Part shown: piece by piece, positions 1 through 5,309 of the stretch | Position numbering within the stretch: position 1 is the first letter of the stretch | How the letters are laid out: each line of letters opens with the position of its first letter | DNA from: Verrucomicrobiota bacterium | GTDB taxonomy: Bacteria; Verrucomicrobiota; Verrucomicrobiia; Limisphaerales; UBA9464 | Length of the DNA stretch: 5,366 nucleotides | Reading direction: 5' to 3' | Assembly (NCBI GenBank): GCA_025354845.1 | Contig: JANXMD010000831.1 | Coordinates: 1-5,366, forward strand | The notes under the pieces: generated by a model | Database searches by the model: none | What the model was told of the DNA's origin: nothing | The model's input: the letters and a program-made list of their open reading frames with translations, nothing else | Translations under genes and position numbers: made by a program

Positions 1-24
1 GGGCCCGAGCGGCAGCTCGGGCCC
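1..24. terminator. Perfect GC-rich hairpin at window edge, possible terminator of an upstream gene
   Basis: Positions 1-10 (GGGCCCGAGC) are the exact reverse complement of 15-24, with a 4-nt GGCA loop, giving a 10-bp stem with no mismatch. The following bases (AATCTCATC) are not a T-run, so it is not a canonical intrinsic terminator for plus-strand transcription. Bases on the far side, which would be the tail for minus-strand transcription, lie outside the window. It could end transcription of a neighbouring gene on either strand, or be a dispersed palindrome. The structure is seen directly; the terminator role is inferred. Confidence 0.4.
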
Positions 25-256
25 AATCTCATCACGACCAGCGAAGCGCCGCCGTGGCCACCCGGACGAAAGGAAGCCGCCGCCACACGTCCCCGTCTCC
101 TTGGATCGGAAACCCTCCACGTGCGCGTTGGCGTTTCGCTCGCGCGGAACGGGGAGTTACGGCGGCGCGCAGCACCGCCCCACCCAATACCCAGCAGGCC
201 ATTTTCCCTCGCCTCTGGAGCTTGCCCGATGGCCGGATGACGGGTACTTAGGTGGG
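25..256. other. Intergenic leader region with no credible gene
   Basis: I see no supportable gene here. The lipoprotein frame stays open upstream to about 101, but those residues look like neither a signal peptide nor a domain, and a clean lipoprotein signal begins at ATG 257. The operon promoter presumably lies in this stretch, but no convincing -35/-10 pair is visible. Just before the ATG, AGGTGGG (250-256) resembles a Shine-Dalgarno sequence but abuts the start codon, so its spacing is too short to be typical. Confidence 0.5.
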
Positions 257-1390
257 ATGCGTTTTCGTCCTTGTCTGGCCGTCGTCGTGACCGCCTCCCT
301 CGCCGCCACGGGCTGCAAGAAGGAGGAGATTCAAGTTTATCAGGCCCCCAAGGACATCGCCTCGGCCGGTGCTGTCGCCTCTGGGACGGAAATGCCGGCT
401 ACGTCACCGCATGCCAATCCCGCCGCCGGCGCAGAGCGTCCGCCCTGGACCGTTCCCGACGGCTGGAAGGAAAAACCCCGCGAGGGCACCTCGATGCGCA
501 TCGCCAGCTATGGCGTCACCGCCCCGGACGGCCGCAGCGTGGACATCTCGGTGGTGCCTCTCGGTCCGGTCGCCGGAAGTGAACTCGACAACGTCAACCG
601 CTGGCGTCGCGAACTGAAGTTGGGCGAAATTAGCCAGGTGGATCTCGCCGGCCTGACTACTTCAGCGTCGATTGGAACAATGGCCGGCAAACTTTTCGAC
701 ATGGTCGGAGACCAGCCGACGCTGGATGGCAAGTTCAAGGCGCGCACCGTGGCGGCGATTCTGAGCACCGGCGGAACCACCGTGTTTTTCAAGATGATCG
801 GCGAAGACGCGCTGGTGACGGAGAACAAGCCCAAGTTCCTGGCTTGGCTCAAGTCGGTGGATACCGGCGACGCATCGGCCCCGTCGACCGCCTCTGCAGG
901 CGCGCCAGCATCGATTGCCGCGCCGGCACCTTCGGCTACGCCTCCCGGTATGGCTGGTCCGGTGGTGGCCCCGCCATCAACCGACCTTCCCCAATGGGAG
1001 GTGCCGGATGGTTGGAAGCCCAAGGCGGCGACCACGATGCGCCTCGCGAGTTTTGGGGTCGGAGCGGATGGAGATCTCTCCGTGGTCGCGCTCGGACCTG
1101 GCGCCGGCGGCACGCTGGCGAACGTGAATCGCTGGCGCGGGCAACTGGGCCTCGCCTCGCTTTCTGAGGCCGAGTTGGCCACAGGCACCTCGGCACTCAG
1201 CCTGGCGGGCGGCCAAACCGCCACACTCGTCGATCTGACCGGAGCTGGACAGTTCGCTGGGCGGAAAATACTCGCGGCCATCATTCCGCGTCCCGATCGG
1301 ACCTGGTTCTACAAGCTATCGGGCGACGCCGCGCTGGTGACCGCTGAAAAGGATCGCTTCGTGAAGTTCATCAAGTCGGTGAAGTATTGA
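257..1390 (+). CDS. Predicted lipoprotein with two tandem VPDGW/NRWR domains, function unknown
   Basis: The predicted product is a 377-residue envelope lipoprotein. The N-terminus has Arg2 and Arg4, a hydrophobic stretch (about 7-17) and a lipobox-like A17-T18-G19-C20, so Cys20 is the likely lipidated residue. This is why ATG 257 is chosen over upstream in-frame TTG codons. After a low-complexity spacer come two homologous domains, about 62-203 and 244-377, joined by an Ala/Pro/Ser-rich linker (204-243). Both carry W-x-VPDGWK, MR(I/L)AS(Y/F)GV, a (I/L)SVV-x-LGP-x-AG strand, NVNRWR, a (F/W)(F/Y)K-x(2)-G segment, DALVT or AALVT, and a closing KSV. Domain 2 keeps NRWRGQL-GL, the form I recall from proteins of planctomycetes and verrucomicrobia; domain 1 has NRWRREL. 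I recognise no catalytic residues, heme motif (CXXCH) or metal site. It lies just upstream of resB on the same strand, so co-transcription is likely. The gene call is secure; function is unknown. Confidence 0.87.
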   Translation: MRFRPCLAVVVTASLAATGCKKEEIQVYQAPKDIASAGAVASGTEMPATSPHANPAAGAERPPWTVPDGWKEKPREGTSMRIASYGVTAPDGRSVDISVVPLGPVAGSELDNVNRWRRELKLGEISQVDLAGLTTSASIGTMAGKLFDMVGDQPTLDGKFKARTVAAILSTGGTTVFFKMIGEDALVTENKPKFLAWLKSVDTGDASAPSTASAGAPASIAAPAPSATPPGMAGPVVAPPSTDLPQWEVPDGWKPKAATTMRLASFGVGADGDLSVVALGPGAGGTLANVNRWRGQLGLASLSEAELATGTSALSLAGGQTATLVDLTGAGQFAGRKILAAIIPRPDRTWFYKLSGDAALVTAEKDRFVKFIKSVKY

Positions 1391-1441
1391 CCGGGCGCCG
1401 TCGTCCCATTGTCGCTCCGGATTTCGCCGCCCCATCCTTTC

Positions 1442-2803
1442 GTGAAACGCCTCCTCGCCCCACTCACCTCGCTCCGACTGACCGTCACGTTGCTGGCGCT
1501 CGGCATCGCGGTGGTGTTTTTCGGCACCCTGGCTCAGACCGAGGATGGCCTCTATGTCGCCCAGGCCCGGTATTTTCGATCCTGGTTCTCCACCTGGTCG
1601 CCGCACACACCATCGCTCAAGTGGATCGTGGTCCCACTGCCGGGCGGGTATCTGTTGGGTACCTCCCTGCTCGTGAATCTCATCGCCGCCCACATGGTGC
1701 GGTTCAAGTTCGCTTGGAAGAAATCAGGCATCCTGCTCTCGCACCTCGGCATCATCGTGCTGCTGGTCGGTCAACTCGCGACCGACATGTTGGCGCGTGA
1801 AAGTCGCATGAGTTTTGCCGAAGGTGAATGGCGCAACTACACGGAAGATTTCCAGCAGACCGAACTCGTTTTCCTCAGCGCCGCCACAGATCCCGCGCTG
1901 CAGACCGTGGTGGCTGTCCCCGACTCCCTGCTCACCGCCGGTGCGGAGTTCCGCGTCCCCGAACTCCCCTTCAGGATCAAGGTGCGCCAGTGGATGCCGA
2001 ATTCGGACCCGGTTTTCCTGCCGCCCATGATGCAGCAGACCAACCCACCCCAGACCTCGATGGGCATTGGCAAAGTCTTCACCTTTCAGGAGGCCGAGGT
2101 GAGCCGGAAGATGGACGACAAGAACATCCCGTCAGCGTTGCTGGAAATCTCCTCCACCAACGGCACGTCGCTGGGAACCTGGGCGGTTTCCGACTGGGCG
2201 GGCGAGCCGGCGTTGCAGGGCGGGGCACGGCGGTATTGGGTTCGCATCTTCAGCGGAGCGACAAACCGTGCTCAACTGCAGGCGGCGATGGAGCAGTTCT
2301 TTTCGATGACGGCTTCGATCTACAACAAGCTGGTGGTTCCCCAGTCGGTGTCCGTCGGAGGCCGGAACTATGAGTTTACGTTGCGCCCACGGCGCTACTA
2401 TCAGCCCTTCACGGTGAAGTTGTTGAAGACCACGCATGAGATCTATGCCGGAACGGCGGATGGACCGGATTCAGAAGGCATTCCCAAGAATTTCCAGAGT
2501 CGCGTGCTGGTGGATCACCCGTCCGATGGACGCCGTGAGGTGGACATCTACATGAACAACCCGCTTCGGTATCGCGGACTCACCTTTTTCCAATATCAGA
2601 TGGGTCGTGATGAAGCCGCCGCCAGCCGTGGCACGAGTGTGCTGCAAGTGGTAAAAAATCCGTCCTGGCTCACGCCCTACCTGGGATGCGCCTTGGTGGC
2701 GCTCGGACTCCTGGTGCAGTTCGGCATCCATCTCACTGCGTTCGTTTCGCGCCCGCGACCCGCCGCCGCGCCGGCGTCCACCTCCAAAGTCTCCCGTCGA
2801 TGA
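1442..2803 (+). CDS. resB: Cytochrome c biogenesis protein ResB (CcsB), System II heme exporter/synthase subunit
   Basis: ResB partners ResC in the inner membrane to move heme outward and attach it to apocytochromes c. The 453-residue product (GTG start) has the family layout: helix 1 (about 8-28, in the typical N-terminal stretch LTSLRLTVTLLAL), helix 2 (about 67-86), helix 3 (about 97-115), a periplasmic domain of roughly 300 residues, and a last helix at about 412-435. His101, in SHLGIIVLL of helix 3, is the best candidate for the conserved membrane heme-ligand histidine; His84 in helix 2 is another. The family signature near the C-terminus is clear: MNNPLRY-x-G at 371-379, then TFFQYQ (381-386). 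The start is uncertain: in-frame TTG 1409, 18 nt after the lipoprotein stop, would add 11 residues, and neither start has a Shine-Dalgarno sequence. GTG gives MKRLLAPLTSL, which better resembles ResB N-termini. The stop overlaps the resC start. Confidence 0.93.
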   Translation: MKRLLAPLTSLRLTVTLLALGIAVVFFGTLAQTEDGLYVAQARYFRSWFSTWSPHTPSLKWIVVPLPGGYLLGTSLLVNLIAAHMVRFKFAWKKSGILLSHLGIIVLLVGQLATDMLARESRMSFAEGEWRNYTEDFQQTELVFLSAATDPALQTVVAVPDSLLTAGAEFRVPELPFRIKVRQWMPNSDPVFLPPMMQQTNPPQTSMGIGKVFTFQEAEVSRKMDDKNIPSALLEISSTNGTSLGTWAVSDWAGEPALQGGARRYWVRIFSGATNRAQLQAAMEQFFSMTASIYNKLVVPQSVSVGGRNYEFTLRPRRYYQPFTVKLLKTTHEIYAGTADGPDSEGIPKNFQSRVLVDHPSDGRREVDIYMNNPLRYRGLTFFQYQMGRDEAAASRGTSVLQVVKNPSWLTPYLGCALVALGLLVQFGIHLTAFVSRPRPAAAPASTSKVSRR

Positions 2804-4677
2804 AACGTCTCCTCCCGATCCTCATTCCGGTGGTGTTCGTCGCGTGGTTTCTGGGCGCGCTGGCGTCCGCGAGCGATCGCGATTTTGCCTACTCTCGCTT
2901 TGGCAAGCTGCCGCTCTTGTTCAAGGGCCGCCATCAGCCGATCGATTCCTTTGCCCGCAACTCACTGGTTCAGATCTACGAGCGCTACGCCTTCTACGAT
3001 CCGATCGAGAAGCGCTCGATCCCGGCCACCGAGTGGCTGGCGGAGGCGCTCTTCCGTCCGGATCCAGCGCGTGAGCGGCGGGTCTTCCGGGTGGATCATC
3101 CCGATGTGATCTCCCTGCTCCAGCTTCCCCTCAAGGACGACGCCAAGGGCTTCGACGGAAAGCATTACTCGTTCAACCAGATCCTCGGCGGCACGAACAT
3201 CAACTCCCTGCAGGAACAATCGCAGCGAGCCTCGGCGAAGGACGATTCGCAGCGCGATGCTTTTGATCAGGCGGTGTTGCGGCTCGGCAACGCGCTGATG
3301 CTTTTCAACGCACTTCAAAACACCGCGCGTCCGCTCGGTGTGACTCAACTGGTTCCCGAGCTGACTCAATTTCAACAAGCCGTTCCTCGCGGACAGGGCG
3401 CCCTCGAAGCGGCACGGGCGAAGTCGTCAGACGACAAGGCCGAGCCCCAGCAGGATCCGCTGGTCCGCTCCGTGGTGCGGTTTCTTCAGCAGAGGGGCGA
3501 GCGGTCCGACAAGGTGCCGCTCATCCTGCCTCCGGAGGGTGGGTCGAACTGGGCGCGGTTTGCGGATCGGATGCTCGACTTCACCGGTGGATCCACAATT
3601 CCAGCGGCAGCAATGTCGTGGGCCAAGATGGGCGATGCCTATGCGGCAGGGGATGCCGGGGCCTTCAACGCGGCGCTCACTGAATACGAGCGGTTCTGCG
3701 TGTCGCAGATTCCGACCGATGTCGCCAAGGGTGTGAACGAGGAGTTCTTCAACCGCATGGCTCCATTCTACCATGCCCTCGCCATCTATGTGGCGGCGTT
3801 CCTGGCAGCGGTCGTCTTCTGGTTCCGATTCTCAGAGACGGCCCGGCAAGTCTCCGTGCGGCTGACCTGGATCGCCCTGGCCATTCATACGGTCGGTCTG
3901 GTGTATCGCATGTGGCTGGAGGGCCGGCCGCCGGTCACCAATCTTTACTCCTCGGCGATCTTCATTGGCTGGGGCTCCGTGGTGCTCGGGCTGGTGCTGG
4001 AGCGGTTTTGGCGCAATGCCATCGGCCTCGCCGTCGGCAGCACACTGGGCTTCGTGACCCTTATCATTGCGCATAACCTGGCGCTCGAAGGCGACACCAT
4101 GGAAATGCTGCGCGCAGTGCTCGACACCAACTTCTGGCTCGCGACGCATGTGGTCGTAGTGACGCTGGGATACGCGAGTACCTATGTCGCCGGCTTCCTA
4201 GCGATCGTGTACGTCGTTCGCGGGTTCTTCACCGGCGGGCTCGATGCGGCCACCGCGCGATCCCTGGCGCGCATGGTCTATGGCATCGTGTGTTTCGCCA
4301 CCTTGTTCAGCTTCGTCGGTACCGTGCTCGGGGGCATCTGGGCCGATCAGAGTTGGGGCCGGTTCTGGGGATGGGATCCGAAGGAAAACGGCGCGCTCAT
4401 CATCGTGCTTTGGAATGCGCTGATCCTACACGCCCGCTGGGGTGGCTGGGTCAAGGAGCGGGGACTGGTGAACCTGGCGATCGCCGGCAACATCGTCACC
4501 AGCTGGTCCTGGTTTGGAGTCAACATGCTTGGTGTCGGCCTGCACAGTTACGGCTTCATGAACGGTGCCTTTCAGGTCTTGGCTGCGTTTGTCGTGAGCC
4601 AGTTGCTCTTGATCACCCTCGGATGCCTGCCTTCGCGCCATTGGAAGAGCTTTCGAGGGGCGGTTCAGGTGGCGTAA
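2800..4677 (+). CDS. resC: Cytochrome c biogenesis protein ResC (CcsA) with large N-terminal periplasmic domain
   Basis: ResC is the WWD-domain subunit of the System II cytochrome c synthase, presenting heme at the periplasmic face for thioether attachment. The 625-residue product is far longer than a classical ResC (around 390). It has an N-terminal helix (about 4-24), a periplasmic region to about 321 with a G43-R-H-Q-P-I-D-S-F-A-R53 motif, then a CcsA core of about nine helices. The core shows P377-P-V-T-N-L-Y383, His450 (likely external heme ligand 1), the WWD signature W519-G-R-F-W-G-W-D-P-K-E529, His544 in LILHARW (likely membrane ligand), and His582 in GLHSYG (likely external ligand 2). 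Ligand roles are assigned by analogy to characterised CcsBA proteins. ATG 2800 lies in ATGA with the resB stop and gives a good signal-anchor N-terminus; the 38-codon upstream extension from 2686 lies within resB and is rejected. No Shine-Dalgarno sequence is visible, which fits translational coupling. Confidence 0.95.
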   Translation: MKRLLPILIPVVFVAWFLGALASASDRDFAYSRFGKLPLLFKGRHQPIDSFARNSLVQIYERYAFYDPIEKRSIPATEWLAEALFRPDPARERRVFRVDHPDVISLLQLPLKDDAKGFDGKHYSFNQILGGTNINSLQEQSQRASAKDDSQRDAFDQAVLRLGNALMLFNALQNTARPLGVTQLVPELTQFQQAVPRGQGALEAARAKSSDDKAEPQQDPLVRSVVRFLQQRGERSDKVPLILPPEGGSNWARFADRMLDFTGGSTIPAAAMSWAKMGDAYAAGDAGAFNAALTEYERFCVSQIPTDVAKGVNEEFFNRMAPFYHALAIYVAAFLAAVVFWFRFSETARQVSVRLTWIALAIHTVGLVYRMWLEGRPPVTNLYSSAIFIGWGSVVLGLVLERFWRNAIGLAVGSTLGFVTLIIAHNLALEGDTMEMLRAVLDTNFWLATHVVVVTLGYASTYVAGFLAIVYVVRGFFTGGLDAATARSLARMVYGIVCFATLFSFVGTVLGGIWADQSWGRFWGWDPKENGALIIVLWNALILHARWGGWVKERGLVNLAIAGNIVTSWSWFGVNMLGVGLHSYGFMNGAFQVLAAFVVSQLLLITLGCLPSRHWKSFRGAVQVA

Positions 4678-4690
4678 GCGAGGGACTGAG

Positions 4691-4708
4691 TCGACGGGCG
4701 AACGTCGA
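4691..4708. other. Short inverted repeat (6-bp stem) just after resC
   Basis: TCGACG (4691-4696) pairs with CGTCGA (4703-4708) around a GGCGAA loop, 13 nt past the resC stop. There is no following T-run. It may help protect or end the mRNA, but a 6-bp repeat in GC-rich DNA can also occur by chance. Confidence 0.3.
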
Positions 4709-4730
4709 TGTGGAGAGTGCGGTGGCAGAG

Positions 4731-4751
4731 CGCAGCGGCGACACCGCTGTG
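4731..4751 (+). terminator. Hairpin downstream of resC, candidate operon terminator without U-tract
   Basis: CGCAGCGG (4731-4738) pairs with CCGCTGTG (4744-4751), an 8-bp stem with one G-T wobble and a CGACA loop, 54 nt past the resC stop. The position suits the end of the operon, but no T-run follows, so any termination would be non-canonical or Rho-assisted. The surrounding bases (about 4711-4765) also resemble dispersed intergenic sequence I associate with verrucomicrobial genomes, so it may be a repeat instead. Confidence 0.35.
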
Positions 4752-4796
4752 AGCCCGAGCGCTTAAGGAAGCCGCCGGTGGATTTGCCGACCGGGT

Positions 4797-4837
4797 TGCG
4801 GAATCGAGCCCGGGCTTGGATTAACCCAAGTTCCGCA
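4797..4837. terminator. Two-part stem-loop, candidate terminator
   Basis: The outer stem pairs TGCGGAA (4797-4803) with TTCCGCA (4831-4837). Directly stacked on it, CTTGG (4815-4819) pairs with CCAAG (4826-4830) around ATTAAC, leaving an 11-nt bulge on the left arm. Twelve perfect pairs in this arrangement are less likely to be chance than the smaller repeats upstream. Downstream bases are mildly T-rich (TGTTTATTGGGTTTTT, 4849-4864) but begin about 11 nt after the stem, too far for a classic intrinsic terminator. Confidence 0.35.
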
Positions 4838-4947
4838 GTTGGACGGGGTGTTTATTGGGTTTTTGGCGGATCATGGGCTGGTTTTCTCCACTACATTTTC
4901 CACGAACTTGGATCCTTTGGGCCGACGATCACCTGAAGCAACCCGAC

Positions 4948-4969
4948 GATGCCGCCCCGCTGGGGCTAC
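4948..4969 (-). repeat. REP-like element, GTAG type
   Basis: On the minus strand GTAG (4969-4966) leads into GCCCC-AGC-GGGGC (4966-4954) and then GGCATC (4953-4948). The stem is perfect and the tail canonical; this is one of the clearest copies. Confidence 0.65.
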
Positions 4970-4971
4970 CA

Positions 4972-4993
4972 CGCACCGCGCCCGCTGCGCTAC
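4972..4993 (-). repeat. Degenerate REP-like element, GTAG type
   Basis: On the minus strand GTAG (4993-4990) leads into GCGCA-GCG-GGCGC with a mismatch at the loop-closing pair, and the tail is GGTGCG rather than GGCATC. It is accepted because the leader and the spacing to both neighbours match the array. Confidence 0.45.
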
Positions 4994-4996
4994 AGA

Positions 4997-5018
4997 GAGG
5001 CCGCCCCTCCGGGGCTAC
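4997..5018 (-). repeat. REP-like element, GTAG type
   Basis: On the minus strand GTAG (5018-5015) leads into GCCCC-GGA-GGGGC with a perfect stem, then GGCCTC, a one-base variant of the GGCATC tail. Confidence 0.6.
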
Positions 5019-5022
5019 GGAG

Positions 5023-5041
5023 CGCTGGCATCCTGCCGGCG
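5023..5041. other. Eight-bp hairpin of a different type within the array
   Basis: CGCTGGCA (5023-5030) pairs with TGCCGGCG (5034-5041) around a TCC loop, with one T-G wobble. It is longer than the 5-bp REP-like stems and lacks their leader and tail, so it is a separate palindromic element or a remnant of another repeat family. Confidence 0.4.
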
Positions 5042-5050
5042 AGTTGGCTC

Positions 5051-5115
5051 CCAGCGCCGTCGGCGCGACATCCTCCGTTCAACCTGCGCAGACGATGCCG
5101 CCCCGCCGGGGCTCG
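5051..5115. repeat. Inverted pair of REP-like elements (REPIN/BIME-like), first copy
   Basis: A plus-strand unit (CCAG leader; GCGCC-GTC-GGCGC at 5054-5066; GACATC at 5067-5072) faces a minus-strand unit (GATGCC at 5094-5099; GCCCC-GCC-GGGGC at 5100-5112) across 21 nt. Two hairpins with inward-facing GACATC and GATGCC tails match the REPIN layout, the proposed mobile form of REP sequences. Confidence 0.55.
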
Positions 5116-5172
5116 ATCGTATTGCGGTAACGGGTTCTACACAGATTGCGCACCGACGGCGCTCCTGATTGG
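5065..5172 (+). repeat. 194-bp-period direct repeat, first copy
   Basis: Positions 5065-5172 match 5259-5366 at 107 of 108 bases, the only difference being T5078 versus C5272. The period is 194 bp, not a multiple of three, so open frames crossing the copies read them in different frames. This argues against a coding repeat. It contains part of the first REP-like pair plus a further minus-strand unit. Confidence 0.9.
5144..5165 (-). repeat. REP-like element, GGAG type
   Basis: On the minus strand GGAG (5165-5162) leads into GCGCC-GTC-GGTGC, with one stem mismatch, then GCAATC. It is duplicated identically at 5338-5359 as part of the 194-bp repeat. Confidence 0.5.
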
Positions 5173-5194
5173 GGCGTCCACCCCGCGTCATTCC

Positions 5195-5216
5195 CTAGCG
5201 CCGTCGGCGCGACATC
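5195..5216 (+). repeat. REP-like element, CTAG type
   Basis: CTAG (5195-5198) leads into GCGCC-GTC-GGCGC (5198-5210) and GACATC (5211-5216). From the A before the stem through GACATC it is identical to the unit at 5053-5072, although it lies outside the 108-bp repeated block. Confidence 0.6.
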
Positions 5217-5244
5217 GTTGTAGACACCACCTCCCGATGATTCT

Positions 5245-5309
5245 CCAGCCCTGTAGGGGCGACATCCTCCGCTCAACCTGCGCAGACGATGCCGCCCCGC
5301 CGGGGCTCG
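5245..5309. repeat. Inverted pair of REP-like elements, second copy with a different left hairpin
   Basis: Same length and layout as 5051-5115: a plus-strand unit (CCAG; GCCCT-GTA-GGGGC at 5248-5260, closed by a T-G wobble; GACATC at 5261-5266), a 21-nt spacer, and a minus-strand unit (GATGCC at 5288-5293; hairpin 5294-5306). The left stem is GCCCT/GGGGC instead of GCGCC/GGCGC, although the sequence to its right is almost identical to the first copy. Confidence 0.55.

Larger units (their letters stand above)
4678..4947. other. Gene-free region after resC containing several hairpins
   Basis: No coding region can be supported. Short open frames here are extensions of shadow frames from resC or run on into the repeats downstream. 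The segment holds three inverted repeats listed separately, any of which could end the operon transcript. A somewhat T-richer patch (about 4850-4905) follows them. I find no tRNA, convincing promoter or mobile-element gene. Confidence 0.6.

Noticed and set aside
222..250. Promoter-like TTGCCC - 17 nt - TACTTA before the lipoprotein gene
   Set aside because: The spacing is ideal, but the -10 matches the consensus at only two positions and would place the transcript start at about the ATG; the evidence is too weak.
101..256. 52-codon upstream extension of the lipoprotein gene
   Set aside because: It would bury the signal peptide and lipobox inside the protein and shows no conserved features.
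508..1284. Long minus-strand open frame (258 codons) opposite the lipoprotein gene
   Set aside because: It is a GC-rich shadow frame: low-complexity Ala/Pro/Ser sequence with no domain, while the plus strand has a lipoprotein signal and two conserved homologous domains.
2686..2799. 38-codon upstream extension of resC
   Set aside because: It lies within the coding end of resB and adds an Arg-rich stretch before a good membrane anchor; the ATG overlapping the resB stop is the natural start.
4839..5168. Overlapping open frames of 91 and 109 codons after the hairpins
   Set aside because: Both run into the repeat array, lack a ribosome binding site and have no recognisable protein features.
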